A stretch of DNA of 45,113 nucleotides, from positions 1 through 45,113 of the forward strand of contig JASANE010000096.1 in the NCBI GenBank assembly GCA_030248225.1, written 5' to 3'. The first letter of the stretch is position 1. Every line of letters starts with the position of its first letter. Below, piece by piece: positions 24,101 to 35,430 of the stretch. The notes beneath the pieces were generated by a model. It saw only the letters and a list, made by a program, of their open reading frames with translations, made no database searches and had not been told where the DNA came from. Made by a program: the position numbers and the translations under genes. Origin of the DNA: Trileptium ribeirensis. Lineage: Eukaryota; Nematoda; Enoplea; Enoplida; Thoracostomopsidae.

Positions 24101-27100
24101 AGTAGACTTCAACTTACTTCCTGAATATAAGAAAAAGTTGGGCCTTGGCTATCTTCAGTGATTTAATAGAAAGCTACCAGAATTACGGTGGTTCAAATAG
24201 CGTCTGAACATCGAGATTAAAAAACCCAACGCTGGTTAGGTTAATAAAACTGAACCTTCTCTTCAATTACAAAAGATGATACAAACATAGAAAACATATG
24301 TCTAAAATATTAAAACGGGACATTTGTATTTGCGGCATCATTGATTGTGCGGAATTTGGGTATTTGTTTATCTGTAACTACATATAGCAGGAATATTCTA
24401 ACCAATAACTCCTAGAAGCTGGTCGTCATTGAAAACGGAACTTCCGCGCTCTGATGGATTATTACCCCGTTCGTGGATTTCGGCTAAATATGCTTCGACA
24501 ATATTGGACGGCTCAGAACCTGGCTGAAATAATTATACAATACATTGGCGGTCGTTCCGGGTATCGTGGATTACGTCACTTACTTTTAATCAAGCGTCAT
24601 CTTTACGTGACACACATGTGTATTGGGTTGTGAGACGAGATGGTACCATGCCATGCACGGAAAGACATAACTTTAATCAACCGTCATCTTTACGTGACAC
24701 ACATGTGTAGTGGGTTGTGAGACGAGATGGTACCATGCCATGCACGGAAAGACATAACTTTAATCAACCGTCATCTTTACGTGACACACATGTGTAGTGG
24801 GTTGTGAGACGAGATGGTACCATGCCATGCATGGAAAGACATAACTTTAATCAACCGTCATCTTTACGTGACACACATATGTAGTGGGTTGTGAGACGAG
24901 ATGGTACAATGCAATGCACGGAAAGACATAATAGGTACCTTATGACGTCTTTTGAATTGCAAGTAAGCCAGTTTAGCCGCGGTAACGCCTAGTCAAACGG
25001 CCCTGTTGTAACTATGTCAGTCTGCTGCGATTTTTGAAATATGGTTTTCCAACAACCCTATCGATATGATATCAAATCTATATAAAGTATACAGAAAAAA
25101 ATTTTAAGAATTGCTATGAAAATACTGGACTGACATTTCGTAAACTGTATTTGCTGAAATAGATATAATGCCACATTTTTCGGCAGAACTTGCTTGAGAA
25201 CGTTTATGGTTTTAGGTGTTTGTAAAAATTTCTTACAAGACGCTTCAAAACAAACATTTACTCAAATTTAATTACATTATTTGTAGTATTTCCAGACCTT
25301 GAACAGCACAAGTCATGTATTTGACATACGTTAACACCACAATAATTCATGTAGTAGCAAACACTAATGCATCATTTACCTTAAGATGTGTGCACCTAGG
25401 GTCGGATTCTGTCACAGAGCCTATCCCGGCAAGTGACAAAATCGCACAGCCACATCCGGATCTCATGAATAAAATAAATAGCTAAACTATGCTAGTATGC
25501 TTGTACGGGTTGGGAGTGGCCATGTCTCAGGCTTTGATAGCCGGGACGGGCTACTGAAAAAATATTTATTACATTCAGTTTGGCAGGTTATGTTACATCG
25601 AAAATATTTAGCTCTAGGCCCAAAAAAGACAAGATTAGTAGTAACTAAAAGCAAAGCGCATAAATTCACGCAAAATATATAAGTAAATATCGCTATTTTC
25701 AAAATTTTTGTTTAAGCGCCTTTCACAAGCCAACGTAGCAGCTATGTAAAACATGCTTTTTCATGCATGAAAATTGTACTATTGTAATTGGAAGGATGTT
25801 TTACGTATATATGATCATAACTATCATCAATGTCCATTGTTTAGCGATTTTCCATTGTCGTAATATCTTTCTCTGGCTTTTAGAGCCCATTCCGGCCCTT
25901 GTGACGATGTATTAGCCATACTTTACTATTAGCTAAGTTTATTTGTAGGGTCTGGCTCGCCCCAAAAATGTCACACTGGCTGACCGCGGCTAGCCATGCA
26001 TGGCATTGGAGCCGTGGCAGACTGTGACATATCCGGCCCTGCTGCACACATCTTAAGGTAAATGATGCATAATTATACAATGCGCTTCGTCGGCACAACA
26101 CATAATATAATTTGTTACAGTCAAAAATATAGATAACAAGACTGAGGCCATAGTTAACAGGCCTATAGGGAGGTTACCCCTTAAAGGTCGAACTCCCCTA
26201 ACCTATATATACCTCCCTCCAAAACCACTGAAGTCTGCACACCATACCCTCCCCCCCGCCTATTGAAGGCTCCGCACTGTGCCCTTCCCCGTCCGCGCAC
26301 TGATGACTCCGCACCATAACCCCTGCCGCGCACCGAAGCATCGCGGACCAAAAATGGGGTAAAATTGAGCTGTCGGGAGGGGGGTTAACCCGCTCCAGAG
26401 GATCCCAATAAGCCACTCCGTTTACCATGTGCATTCTATCGAGCTGACGGACCTTCGACACCTATGGTTTAGGCTACGACAAAAGGGCGAAATCATAATA
26501 TTTTGCGGTCGTTATAGCAATGGCTACGGAAACAAGTCGTTGAAGCAGTAAACGAAAGTATTTAAAAACCCGCGATGATCGCTGGTATAAGGTCATAAAT
26601 TTTGCGGCAGTTGCAGCTACCGGAATTTATTCGGACTGAGAATTTTTGATAACGTTACACCTGTGATAAAGCTCTGGGACATTTTCTTAAATTAGATCAA
26701 TGTTTACGTCAAATTCTGGGTAGTTTTGGACGCAAAACCAGACCCGTTCCTATGTTCAACTGCATAGGCATAAAAATGCGTAGTTGCGCCATGTTTGATT
26801 GTACAAAAAATAGCATGGAGAAGTTTTACTCCTCCTGTGTATCCCTACACTGTCTATTACATGGTGTCTTCGACACCACTGTGTAGCGGATGGCATTTTA
26901 AGATGATATATACATTTTAGTGCAGTGCTAATAATCGTATGGTGTAGTCTACATAATAAAATTTATTTTGTGTAATAGTGCTAGCTACACCATGCGGTTA
27001 TTTGACTTCCACTGTAATGAATTACGTATCATGGCCGTGACCCACTAGTATAATACAGTTTGGCAGATTTAGATACTATAGTTAGGTTGATGGTGTCTCA

Positions 27101-30100
27101 ATGACCATCTGTTTTTCGTAGTGTGTGTATTCCATTACACAGTATGGTCTACACTGCACAATATAAGCATCGAATTGTTCCACAACCTGTGATGGATCTT
27201 TTATAATGTAAACCCTACTTTAGTATAATCAACCAGCTTACCACATATTGGTCTTTAATCCGTTTTATTTCAGATCGGAAATACGCAAGTAACGCATCCG
27301 TACTACGCTTGATAGACCCGTAGCCAAAATGATCAAAAAGTGGCACGTGCCGAAACCATGGAGCAACCATCAAAAGGAACACCGTTGGTTTGGAAAATAC
27401 AGAAAATTGCTCTGATAATGCTTGCTCTAGCTTGATGTATTCTGCGTCATCTGAAGCATAACTGTTAGCGATAATATTGTATGTCATTAACTAATCTAAC
27501 TAAGAAGACTGCAGCTTAATGCACAAATCCAATAGTATAGTTAACATATGTTAAACTTTTGCCAAGTAATCAAAAGTGGACTTGTATTATATAAGGGGAT
27601 GTAGAAAGACCAGCTTAATCAAGAGCAGTATACTCTCGATCGAAGTCCAGAAATATAGATTCAAATGTTTAGTTAACTAAACAATAAAAAAATTCAAGTT
27701 AAATAACACCAAGGGGATTTGCATTATACAATATATAAAAACCCACTTGAATATTTAAAGGCATCTTTTTCGACCAAACTACTACGGATTGTTTTAGGGA
27801 GACTTATATAGCATAAACCCAAAATTGTTTCAGCCGACAGTCATTCGATCATAAAATATAAGCACAACCTGGGTGAATATACAATGCGGTTAATAATAAT
27901 GTTGTCTTTGAAATTAGGCATTTGCATAATCAAATACTAAGCGCCTAGGTCGTCGAATTCCCAACTATAGTAAAAATGTTGGACTTTAATGATAATTGAA
28001 AAAATAGAAAGAAAAATTATAAGCAAGCAAAACCAGCAACACAATCTACACGCCTAGCTGTGTAATAATTTATCGTTATACTAGTGGCATGGTTGGGCAC
28101 CGGAAAAAACCAACTGGAAATAGTTTTTTCGTTTTTCCCACGCCCCCCCCGGAAAAATGAAAAATAAACTATTTCAGGATTCTAGAGTCGAAAATAGTTG
28201 CAAAACCGTTATGCAGCAAAATATTACGGCCATGAGCATTATTTACACTCGTTTAAACAGCCTTTATGCGGCGTTCACGGTATAGTGTCCCCAACGTTCG
28301 GAACCTATGTACACCACACAGTGTCAGGTACACTGTTGACAACAGGGTATCTTAGATACCCTCATGTTTTTAATAAATTTTTCAAAGGTAGTTCTCAAAG
28401 GTAGTATTTTTCAAAGTATTTAACTAGTTACGCGTATTACCACTTCTCGACAGTGTCAGGCACACCGTGTCTTGTGGTAGTTATATTAATAGTGTTCGGA
28501 ATTATTTGAACAATGTTCATATGGGCTAGATACAAATATCGTAAATTTAGAAAAAACTAGACAGGACAGTTGACTGATAAACTGCATTAGCTATAGATAT
28601 TGTCCTTTATAGTTAATTCGGGACAAATTGGTAGCTAAGGGTGTATACGACACTGTCAAGAAAATATGTAGTAGATAGGGGTGTGTGGTACACCCTCGGC
28701 AATTGATTTACAGTAAGGCGTCACCCTGACTATCTATACGGTAGGGTCGCGACTACAGAGGGACAAAAGTTGCAAATAGCGAGGACATTATACCATGAAC
28801 GCCGCATTACATGTGATGCGTATAATTTATATAGTAGAAATGGTATAACTATATCTTCCAAGCATCGACTAAGTTTATAATCTTAGCATAAGCATATCTT
28901 GCTTCCTCCACCGCATCAGAAACATTTGCCGGATGGTAAAATTTGAATTAAATAGGCGCGATACTGAATAAAGCCATAGGATTTGTATTGAGCTATAAAA
29001 GCAGTAAACTAGACAGAGACAGGCGAGGTACACATGTCGACAGGGAAATATGAAACGGGGGTTGGTTACTCATAAAGTCAGCCCCCCCCAAAAAAAACAA
29101 AAACCTAGACTTTACACACCTTGGTGGTTGGCCACCATCTGACTCCACGCAACGGATCGTTTACCTGCTGGAATGGAAATTACGGTGCATTGGTATTCAA
29201 CAAAGGAATTTCACCGCAGGTTCTGTCTCCACCTAGCAACCTTTGTATCAATATTAAATAGATGAAGACGTAAAGATACTTTGCCGTATATATAATATAC
29301 CAACAAAGTTTTAACATGTTATCGCAAAAATACCAAGCCGGAAAAAGTGAGTTTACGGATGCCTATAAAGTTCTTTCACATTTCGAACCAAATAATTATA
29401 CGTAATCCTCCTATCGATATAGCCACCGTGTGATTTTCACATAACCCTGCCCTTTGGAAAGATTCAAGCGCCGCTGCACCGCGCGGTTGCAAATTCTATG
29501 TGACAACATTGCAGTTATAGACCTTTTTCAATAATTAAGGCATTAATAATCAACAACGGGATTCAATTTTGCGTAAAATTGTGTTTGCTGCGATTTTTCG
29601 TTGAACAGTAAACCTTTGACTTTTTTTCCGTCTTTTTTTCATTTTCTCCATTTTTTCCGGAAAAAACCAACCCTGACACATATTATAATGCACAAATAAG
29701 TAGAAACCGTTTGAATCGACGGTACTGCAAACCTCAGCTTGGACATAGCCAAAAGTAATGAAAGACACAACTAGGTGACTATATTTTTGCAGCAAAATAG
29801 CATAATGTGTTATGCTTCTTTTCTATAAATCGGTAGATTTGGTACTAAATCGCGGTTTTTTTAATTTAATGCACTACAGACCAATATAGTTTGGAATCCT
29901 ATATTTTTAATTACTGCCCCGATTCCGCAACGTGCTCATTGGGTTATATCAGTGCAACTAATGTGTTTTAACGTTTGTGGCCTAGGAGTTTCTGATAGCA
30001 CATCACTGCAAGCTTACTGTTTCATTGAATGCTTACATTATTCGAAAAATGCTTTACCATCTAACCTGGAACATACTCTCGACCAAGTGTAATCTGTGCA

Positions 30101-30335
30101 ATAATTGAAGAAATTGTAAATTTCAATGGGATTGTTAGATCTACTATGGCTGACGGCTCTGTGACTGCAGCAACATCCTCGTTCAAGCAGTCTATAAGAC
30201 GATCAATCTGATGACGTATCCGTTGTTCCATTAGATTTTTGCCGAAACCGAAATTTCTCAGCCACGTTAATGTGAAGCGGCGATTGCCTTTCCACGTTTC
30301 GCCGTTGGTGTTGACAATGCCACGGCTATTGCAGG
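17765..30335 (-). CDS. Cytochrome P450, CYP2 clan (five C-terminal exons; N-terminus not found)
   Basis: Five exons on the minus strand, 30335-30077, 27461-27242, 24523-24403, 22074-21832 and 18123-17765, join in consistent phase at GT-AG sites to give about 400 residues. Seen in order: C-helix ETWKGNRRFTLTWL; NSYASDDAEYIKL; PWFRHVPLFDHFGY; I-helix DLWAAGMETTANT (oxygen-binding A-G-x-E-T-T); K-helix ExxR in LNEVQRM; PERHLEND; and heme loop FGMGKRVCLG with the cysteine ligand. P450s of this clan are ER-anchored monooxygenases using NADPH-P450 reductase, often acting on xenobiotics or lipids; the substrate here is unknown. About 100 N-terminal residues (membrane anchor, proline hinge, A/B helices) are missing from the readable exons. 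They may lie at 30336-32373 unrecognised, or beyond the Polinton. No stop or frameshift was seen in the five exons, so the gene may be active. Confidence 0.88.
18124..20142 (-). other. P450 intron d-e, part 1; no gene seen
   Basis: Intronic sequence. Around 18395-18425 there is a small perfect hairpin (CAGCCGG / CCGGCTG, 7-bp stem). A GC-rich islet lies at 19052-19262. Nothing else was recognised. Confidence 0.5.
19052..19262. repeat. GC-rich islet with GGCCGG palindromes
   Basis: About 210 bp is strongly GC-rich within AT-rich intron DNA. It is made of degenerate units containing GGCCGGNNTACCNGCC, with internal self-complementary words (CCGGAATACCGG, GGGCCGGCCGG). It can be read open in one frame, but the translation is Pro/Arg/Gly-rich and looks like a by-product of composition. 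Confidence 0.7.
20143..21184. mobile_element. 1-kb TIR element in P450 intron
   Basis: Long imperfect TIRs of about 200 bp: TTCATGATGAACCC at 20144 pairs with GGGTTCATCATGAAC ending at 21184. The similarity continues inward through a CACTCGTG / CGAGTGTCAC pair and a stretch with GGACAAGTTT and TTTTGTCCTGCCCC on both sides. The terminal 11 bases are themselves palindromic (TTCATGATGAA). No transposase was seen. Confidence 0.7.
21185..21831 (-). other. P450 intron d-e, part 2; nothing recognised
   Basis: AT-rich intron sequence without recognisable elements. Confidence 0.5.
21832..22074 (-). CDS. P450 exon d (I- and K-helices)
   Basis: 243 nt, acceptor TTTCAAG, donor GTAAAC. It carries DLWAAGMETTANTCLWAFLY (I-helix) and ATLNEVQRMSSIIPNAV (ExxR of the K-helix), ending with one base of a split codon completed by exon e. 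Confidence 0.9.
22075..24402 (-). other. P450 intron c-d; tandem duplication inside
   Basis: Intronic. The only clear structure is the 190-bp tandem duplication at 22941-23320. The rest is AT-rich with no coding similarity. Confidence 0.5.
22941..23320. repeat. 190-bp tandem duplication
   Basis: Two adjacent copies (22941-23130 and 23131-23320), each starting GCAGAACTTTCGTGTGTAGA and ending with CTCATAGACA. They differ at only about four positions, so the duplication is recent. No ORF or RNA gene was recognised in the unit. Confidence 0.95.
24403..24523 (-). CDS. P450 exon c
   Basis: 121 nt, acceptor TATTTCAG, donor GTTAGA. It encodes PGSEPSNIVEAYLAEIHERG and then SVFNDDQLLGVI, the stretch just before the I-helix, ending with one base of a split Gly codon. 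The exon is short and has no ATG of its own. Confidence 0.85.
24588..24932. repeat. 87-bp tandem array, four copies
   Basis: Units start at 24588, 24675, 24762 and 24849 with AATCAACCGTCATCTTTACG. Each holds short inverted words (ACACATGTGT, GGTACCATGCCATG). Copies are almost identical; the last carries several changes (ACACATATGT, GGTACAATGC). The array lies in the P450 intron between exons b and c, about 65 bp upstream (in gene sense) of exon c. Confidence 0.95.
24933..25366 (-). other. P450 intron b-c; nothing recognised
   Basis: AT-rich intron sequence between the tandem array and MITE copy C. Confidence 0.5.
25367..26070 (-). mobile_element. MITE family 1, copy C (inverted)
   Basis: TIRs ATGCATCATTTACCTTAAG and its complement ending ATGATGCAT. 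The 704-bp body is the reverse complement of the copy A body. The minus strand contains a short frame with a hydrophobic N-terminal segment, FFGPRAKYF and cysteines in C-x3-C-x3-C spacing (about 25540-25700), close to the one in copy A. There is no transposase. It is intronic to the P450 gene. Confidence 0.85.
26071..26827 (-). other. P450 intron b-c; C-rich patch, no gene
   Basis: A C/G-tract rich stretch lies at about 26165-26400 with no recognised product. The rest is featureless. Confidence 0.45.
26828..27214. mobile_element. MITE family 2-like copy 2
   Basis: It shares the GATGGATCTTTTATAATGTAAA-type right end (about 27190-27212) and the internal GGTGTCTTCGACACC and TGGTGTAG motifs with the element at 14521. 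The left TIR is not clearly preserved, so the left border is approximate. Confidence 0.5.
27242..27461 (-). CDS. P450 exon b
   Basis: 220 nt. The acceptor GCTAACAG precedes 27461 and the donor GTAAGC follows 27242. It encodes the region from YASDDAEYIKLEQAL through PWFRHVPLFDHFGYGSIK to RIKDQYV (helices E-G in P450s), ending in phase 0. Confidence 0.88.
27462..28263 (-). other. P450 intron a-b, part 1; nothing recognised
   Basis: AT-rich intron sequence. A C-tract near 28140 (CCCACGCCCCCCCC) is the only notable composition change. Confidence 0.5.
28264..28809. mobile_element. MITE family 2-like copy 3
   Basis: The inverted ends read TTATGCGGCGTTCACGGTAT at 28264 and the complement of TAATGCGGCGTTCATGGTAT ending at 28809. 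The interior has paired CAGTGTCAGGTACACTG / GGTATCTTAGATACC motifs. No ORF is present. Confidence 0.7.
28810..30076 (-). other. P450 intron a-b, part 2; nothing certain
   Basis: A short minus-strand frame near 28860-28950 (NVSDAVEEARYAYAKIINL) looks protein-like, but I cannot place it in a family and it has no clear splice context. The rest shows nothing. Confidence 0.4.
30077..30335 (-). CDS. P450 exon a (C-helix region)
   Basis: 259 nt. The acceptor TTTTCAG precedes 30335, and the donor GTATGT follows 30077. It starts with two bases of a split codon, then CNSRGIVNTNGETWKGNRRF, and ends LGR plus two bases. Joining it to exon b gives a GRDYASDD sequence, which fits the family better than the alternative donor a few bases later. 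Confidence 0.85.
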
Positions 30336-32373
30336 CTGAAAATGACTAAGTGAACATTAATGTTGTACCTTATTGTAAATATAGGTGAACATTAGAAAGA
30401 TCAATTTGAAATCAATTTTGGGAGCATTTATTGTGTCGCTATTTGTAGTTAATGACTAAGATAACGTTTTCACAATCATGAATTTTTGAACAGAACACCG
30501 AGTTATTCGCTGAAAATAGTTATTTCTAAAGAGCTATAAATGCAAAAAAGGTGGAAAAGCTACAATTTCGTGTTCGGTTTCATTCGTGGCGTGGTTGCAC
30601 AAGTATCTGCCAGACATATTGATGCTAGATAGTACTAGCTTTCAACTACTAGCGTCGGAAAAGATCTTTCACAAAATTTGAAGTCGATGCATTTATAAGG
30701 TTCTTAGAAGTACAGTGCATATAATTGAATAGTGCAACTAGCTCAAAATTGTGAAAATTCTGCGGAAAATTTTTTAGCAATTAATGAATTACACTGTACT
30801 TAACGCTGCTTTCAATACACTATGTTTCCACTAAAGTCTACTGTTTATGCAGCGTCTCGTGCAAATTACGCGTAGTTTCAATATATTAATGATGAGCTCT
30901 TCATATATTGGTATTGTTTTCGTCTTGCTTCAAATGGAGCATTTATCTTCTGATGTTGCATTGCATTGCCCAATCTCATTGTTAGACCACTGTGCAAACC
31001 CAGCTGCTAGAGAATGTTCAACACCCGAGAATAGGACACCTCAAACGTTTCGAGTTTGCCCACACACGCTTAAACGAAAATGAAAAATTTAAGAAAAATA
31101 TATCATGGTAAACATATAGCCAAGAAAACATGTATTCAACATCGCGAAAGGTTTAAATATAAGTTCTGAGAGCGCAAGTTCGCCTACTGTACTTGTTTAG
31201 AAATACGAAAAAATTTATACCTTAAGCAAAGGCTGCGATGACACATGTCTATCCCTGTCGAGATTCTTTGTTATAACCTAACCAAAATCAGAGATACAGC
31301 TAATTTTAGTGTAGCCGTGACGGCTGCTTTGACACATACAATTATCTTATGCAGATAAATGCAGGTCAGCGATTCCTAGATTATTAGACTGTGACTTATG
31401 TTAGTTTATGCCTTTAAATAGAAATCACTAAATCGTTATTGTATGCTTTTTGTATTTGTTAGTTCATTAATTAGTTAATTTGCTTTCTGTATGTTAGTAC
31501 AGTAGTATCTCATCAGACTGGTCTTATTTGATTTTAAAAAATGGCGGAAGAGAATCATTACGTTAATACTTCAAATGTTTCTGGATTTAAAAACATCATT
31601 CGGTCGGTGTGAAACGGTTAAATATGTGGAATACTAAATTATTATTAAACCTGTACTTTCTGAACTAATTTACGTTTCGAGTGTCGATCAATAATTATTG
31701 GTCGCCGCGAGGTATCCAACGCCGAACGCTCGGGTGAAAGTCACATTTACTAAAAATTGAGCAATCTCGGAGCCATTGCTCGGATCCTTAAGACTCCTCG
31801 CAAACTCAGCGAACAACAACGTGCGCGCAATCGTGTAGTATTCGTTGAATTTAGTTAGTACAGCATAGTCAAACGTAATTTGTTATTGCTGAACAATGGT
31901 AAGAGTGAAAGGTTTAAAGTAATTATACATTCTAATTCATAATTTGGATTCGATTAAATTTTTTTCGTAAATATTTATTTAATTCCATAGTATTTTCTAT
32001 AATATTTTGTTTAATTTGTGTTTTATTACGTATGCATTTTATCGTTATATGTAATATTATTTTTTCGCAATTGTTTTATTGTATAATTAGCAATTTATAT
32101 TGTATTTTTATTTAATGTTCTAATATCTCGTTCCTTCTTATTGATTTATTAAATATTTTAGTTTAATTATTTTGTGTTTTGTTTTTGACTTCAATTTTGC
32201 TTATATTTTGTTGTTTTTGTTTTATATGTTTAATTTTACTTTCATTTTATCTTATTTATAGATTTTAGTTTTAAGTTTTTACTGTATATCATTTTATTTT
32301 ATTTCATACTTTTTCGTTTATATTTTTGTTATACATTCGTAGTTTTGTTATTTTTTGTTTTCGTATTATATTT
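30336..32373. other. Upstream of P450 exon a; nothing recognised, T-rich right end
   Basis: The missing first P450 exon(s) should lie on this side, but no proline-rich hinge or membrane anchor was recognised. 31920-32370 is extremely AT-rich, with long T-tracts on the plus strand, and abuts the truncated Polinton polymerase. Confidence 0.45.
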
Positions 32374-32384
32374 TTATCGTTTAA

Positions 32385-32990
32385 ACTCGTGTAAGCATAT
32401 TGTGCGAAATCTTTTGGTAAATCGGTGGGTTGAAGCCTCTGCTTGAACTAAGTGTTTCAAAATTTTCACCCAGAAGAATTCATGTAGGCAACTTTTCTGC
32501 TGTTTTTCCATTAGAGTCGCATCAAGGTTGTGACGTACTAATTCAATTACCATTAGCAAAGAAATGATGAGAATAATTTTGAATATAGAAGAATGTAATG
32601 GAGGCTGGAATAAATAACCGACAGATTGCTTATATGCACGAAAACATTTTTGAATTCGAGTGGAATGAGAGAGCGAAGCGAGCTGTGTCATCCATTCAAA
32701 TACGGAAACTGGCATTTGGTGACTCATACTGAAGCAATAGAGATTGTTCGCATCCAAGCTAAGTATGTAGCTGAGTGGCGCGGTCGGATCAACCTGCTCG
32801 GACATTCTACTGTTTGACTCTGCATATCGATGCGTTATCGCTGAAATACCGCCGCGTATTCCAAGCTCAAAGAAAATATACATATCCGGATCGGTTAGAA
32901 GCTGTAATGTGTACGGTGACATTTTGAGACACGCTGCCCAACCAAGCGATGGCAAATTTATAAAGTGGCACGGATCCAGATGATAGTTGT
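32385..32990 (-). pseudogene. polB: Polinton DNA polymerase B, distal segment (up to motif A)
   Basis: The minus strand reads LPSLGWAACLKMSPYTLQLL (about 32961-32902), LTDPDMYIFFELGIRGGIS, and YILSLDANNLYCFSM, which is family-B motif A (D-x-N-x-L-Y) at about 32745-32790. Similarity fades after about 32700, and the segment ends near 32385 against T-rich DNA. Motif B and the YxDTDS motif C are absent, so no polymerase activity is possible. The segment continues the reading at 35600-37647; between them sits a 2.6 kb foldback element. Confidence 0.9.
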
Positions 32991-33859
32991 GTGTCTTTCA
33001 CACGGAAGTGCGTGCACGAACGGCACACCGTAGGCACGTCGCGCACCGATTGCACGCAAAATGTAGACAGCGGCTTTCCATTGCCCGCAAAATGCTAATA
33101 ACGCACTTCTATTACCACATGTCGAGTGAAATATTGCGATCTATGACTATGCGGCTAGAACAATGGTAGCGACCATATCTATAGCTTGCGTGCAATCGTA
33201 GATACCATATGTATAACAACGTGCAATCGCATCACCCATATCTGCATTTTTGTGCAATTAGCAACGGTAGCATCTATATTTATAGCTTGCGTGCAATGGT
33301 TCATACCATATCTACAACAGCGTGCAATCGCATCAACCATATCGGCATGTCTGTCCAATTCTAGTGAGTATATATACAGGGGCCTTTTCCATACCCACTC
33401 AGGGCTGACCGTCCAGGGTAGTCCGAAGGTTTAATCTCTTCCTCAACGCATCGGCTGCCCCTCCCTCGCCGACGCCCCGGCTACTCGTTCTGTGCCGTCG
33501 AACATGTATATGACACTTAATCTGCTCGTTCGTTGAGCTCGGGGGGGCGCAGGGGGAAGCGCAGCGCCACAAGCAGTACCAGTGGGTCCGTCGCCTCCAA
33601 TCTGTAGATTGCAGATGTCAAACAGTATTCAGTGTTGAGATTGCAGAGCACAAAAATTAAGTGTTAAAAGGGGCATCTGTATATCAAACCGTTTCATATT
33701 TTAATAATTAACCGACCGCTCCTAAATCTGTAGAATTCTCTAGGAAATTTTTTAGTGGAGCAAGACATGTTTTAACAAACTATTTTTTCTTGATCAATAT
33801 TAATTTCACTGAATTCCTAGCATTTCCGTGAAATATATATTAACCTTGTTTTAAATTCC

Positions 33860-34040
33860 GCAGCTCACATACAAATTAAGCAGTTCAGAATAAATTTTTT
33901 CATGTGGTGCAACGCATATATGTTCATACAACATACATTCCGCGGCTCACTTGTGCGTTAAGATACAAATTCAGCAGTTCAGAATAAGTTTTCTTGATGT
34001 GGTGCAGCGCATATATGTTGATACAACATATCAACATGTT
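33860..34040. repeat. 94-bp tandem pair in foldback middle
   Basis: Two diverged copies with CAAATTNAGCAGTTCAGAAT, starting at 33872 and 33966. Each is followed by ATGTGGTGCA(A/G)CGCATATATGTT and CATACAACAT-like sequence. Confidence 0.85.
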
Positions 34041-35127
34041 ATTGTACATTGAAAGATTTTGAGTTGAAGTGGAATGCATTTTGAAAAGCAGCACTTTAAA
34101 GCATATAAAATATTTGGTTAAGTTATTGCATTCGTTATCAGTTGCGATTGCAATATCGTTTAGTTGACGATATAATAAATAACCACGCAATCGGCCAATG
34201 TAATAGCTGATATTTGTTTTACAATTGATTTGCCGCTAAACAAACACTTGCGATATATATGTTGGCAATGATAAATTAAATACATTGTGCACTACGGTGT
34301 AAAATTTCATATTATTTTGTGAGACTGTGAAATATGCGGTAGTGGGTAGATATTATAGTATCACATTGCATCATGCCAAAATGCGTTTTTTGAACGAGTG
34401 AAATAGGTAGCTTAGAGGTTAGGAAACGGTCAAGAAACGAACTTGATACCAGGTGTTATCAATTTCTGACATATAACCAGTAAACTATTACAAATTTAAG
34501 TAAAAGGCAACCCACTTGCCTCGTCAAACTTACTCATTTTTTCCTCAAAAAGTATTAAGTTCTATGACCGTACGATATTTCGCAACCGTTGTACGGGTAC
34601 GGAACAAAATTAAATTTCAATAGATACAATATTTTAGCACCTAGATACACGACATGTAAATGTATTTGTAACTAAACGTCGTTCGGTCGCAGTGATACCG
34701 CTCTGGTCATGGTTCGAGACCAAAAGTCAAAATTAGGGTTTTTTGCCTCATTTGAGCACCCTTCACGAAAGCAAAGTTATTTTTATCTTAAACTTTCCAA
34801 TTTTTTTCGGGTTGGTTTTATTTCATAGTAAAATGGTTAATGCCAATGCCTCTTTTTGTTTTTTGATTAAAGATGCTTCACTGCGCTCTTTGATCTCGAT
34901 ACAGTTTACTACCGATATTGGCTGACAGCCCGGACAGTTCTAATCGCTGGCTTAGCGATGAAGCATATTAAGTGTCATACATGTTCGACGGCACAGAACG
35001 AGTAGCCGGGGTGTCGGCGAGTGAGGGGCAGCCGATACGTTGAGGAAGAGGTTACACCTTCGGCCTACCGTAGACGGATCAGCCCTGAGTGCGTATGTAA
35101 AAGGCACCTGTATATATACTCACTACA

Positions 35128-35430
35128 ATACGACAAAGGTGCAGATATGGTTGACGCGATTGCACGTTGTTGTAGATGTGGTATCAACCATTACAAGCAA
35201 GCTATAAATATAGACGCTACCATTGCTAATTGCACAAAGATGCAGATATGGTTGATGCGATTGCACGTTGTTGTAGATATGTTATCATCCATTACACACA
35301 AGCTATAAATATAGACGCTACCACTGCTAATTGCACAAAGATGCAGATATGGTTGATGCGATTGCACGTTGTTGTGGATATGGTATCAACCATTGTACGC
35401 AAGCTATAGATATGACGCTACCATTGCTCT
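35128..35430. repeat. 103-bp subterminal repeats of the foldback element
   Basis: Three head-to-tail copies, each with GCAGATATGGTTGATGCGAT, TGCACGTTGTTGTAGATATG, AAGCTATAAATATAGACGCT and CTAATTGCACAAAG. The opposite arm (about 33170-33365) has two less complete copies in inverted orientation. Confidence 0.9.

Noticed and set aside
28088..29683. A large hAT-like element bounded by GGTTGG...CCGGAAAAAACC sequences
   Set aside because: The two ends match poorly once oriented as inverted repeats, and there is no target duplication.
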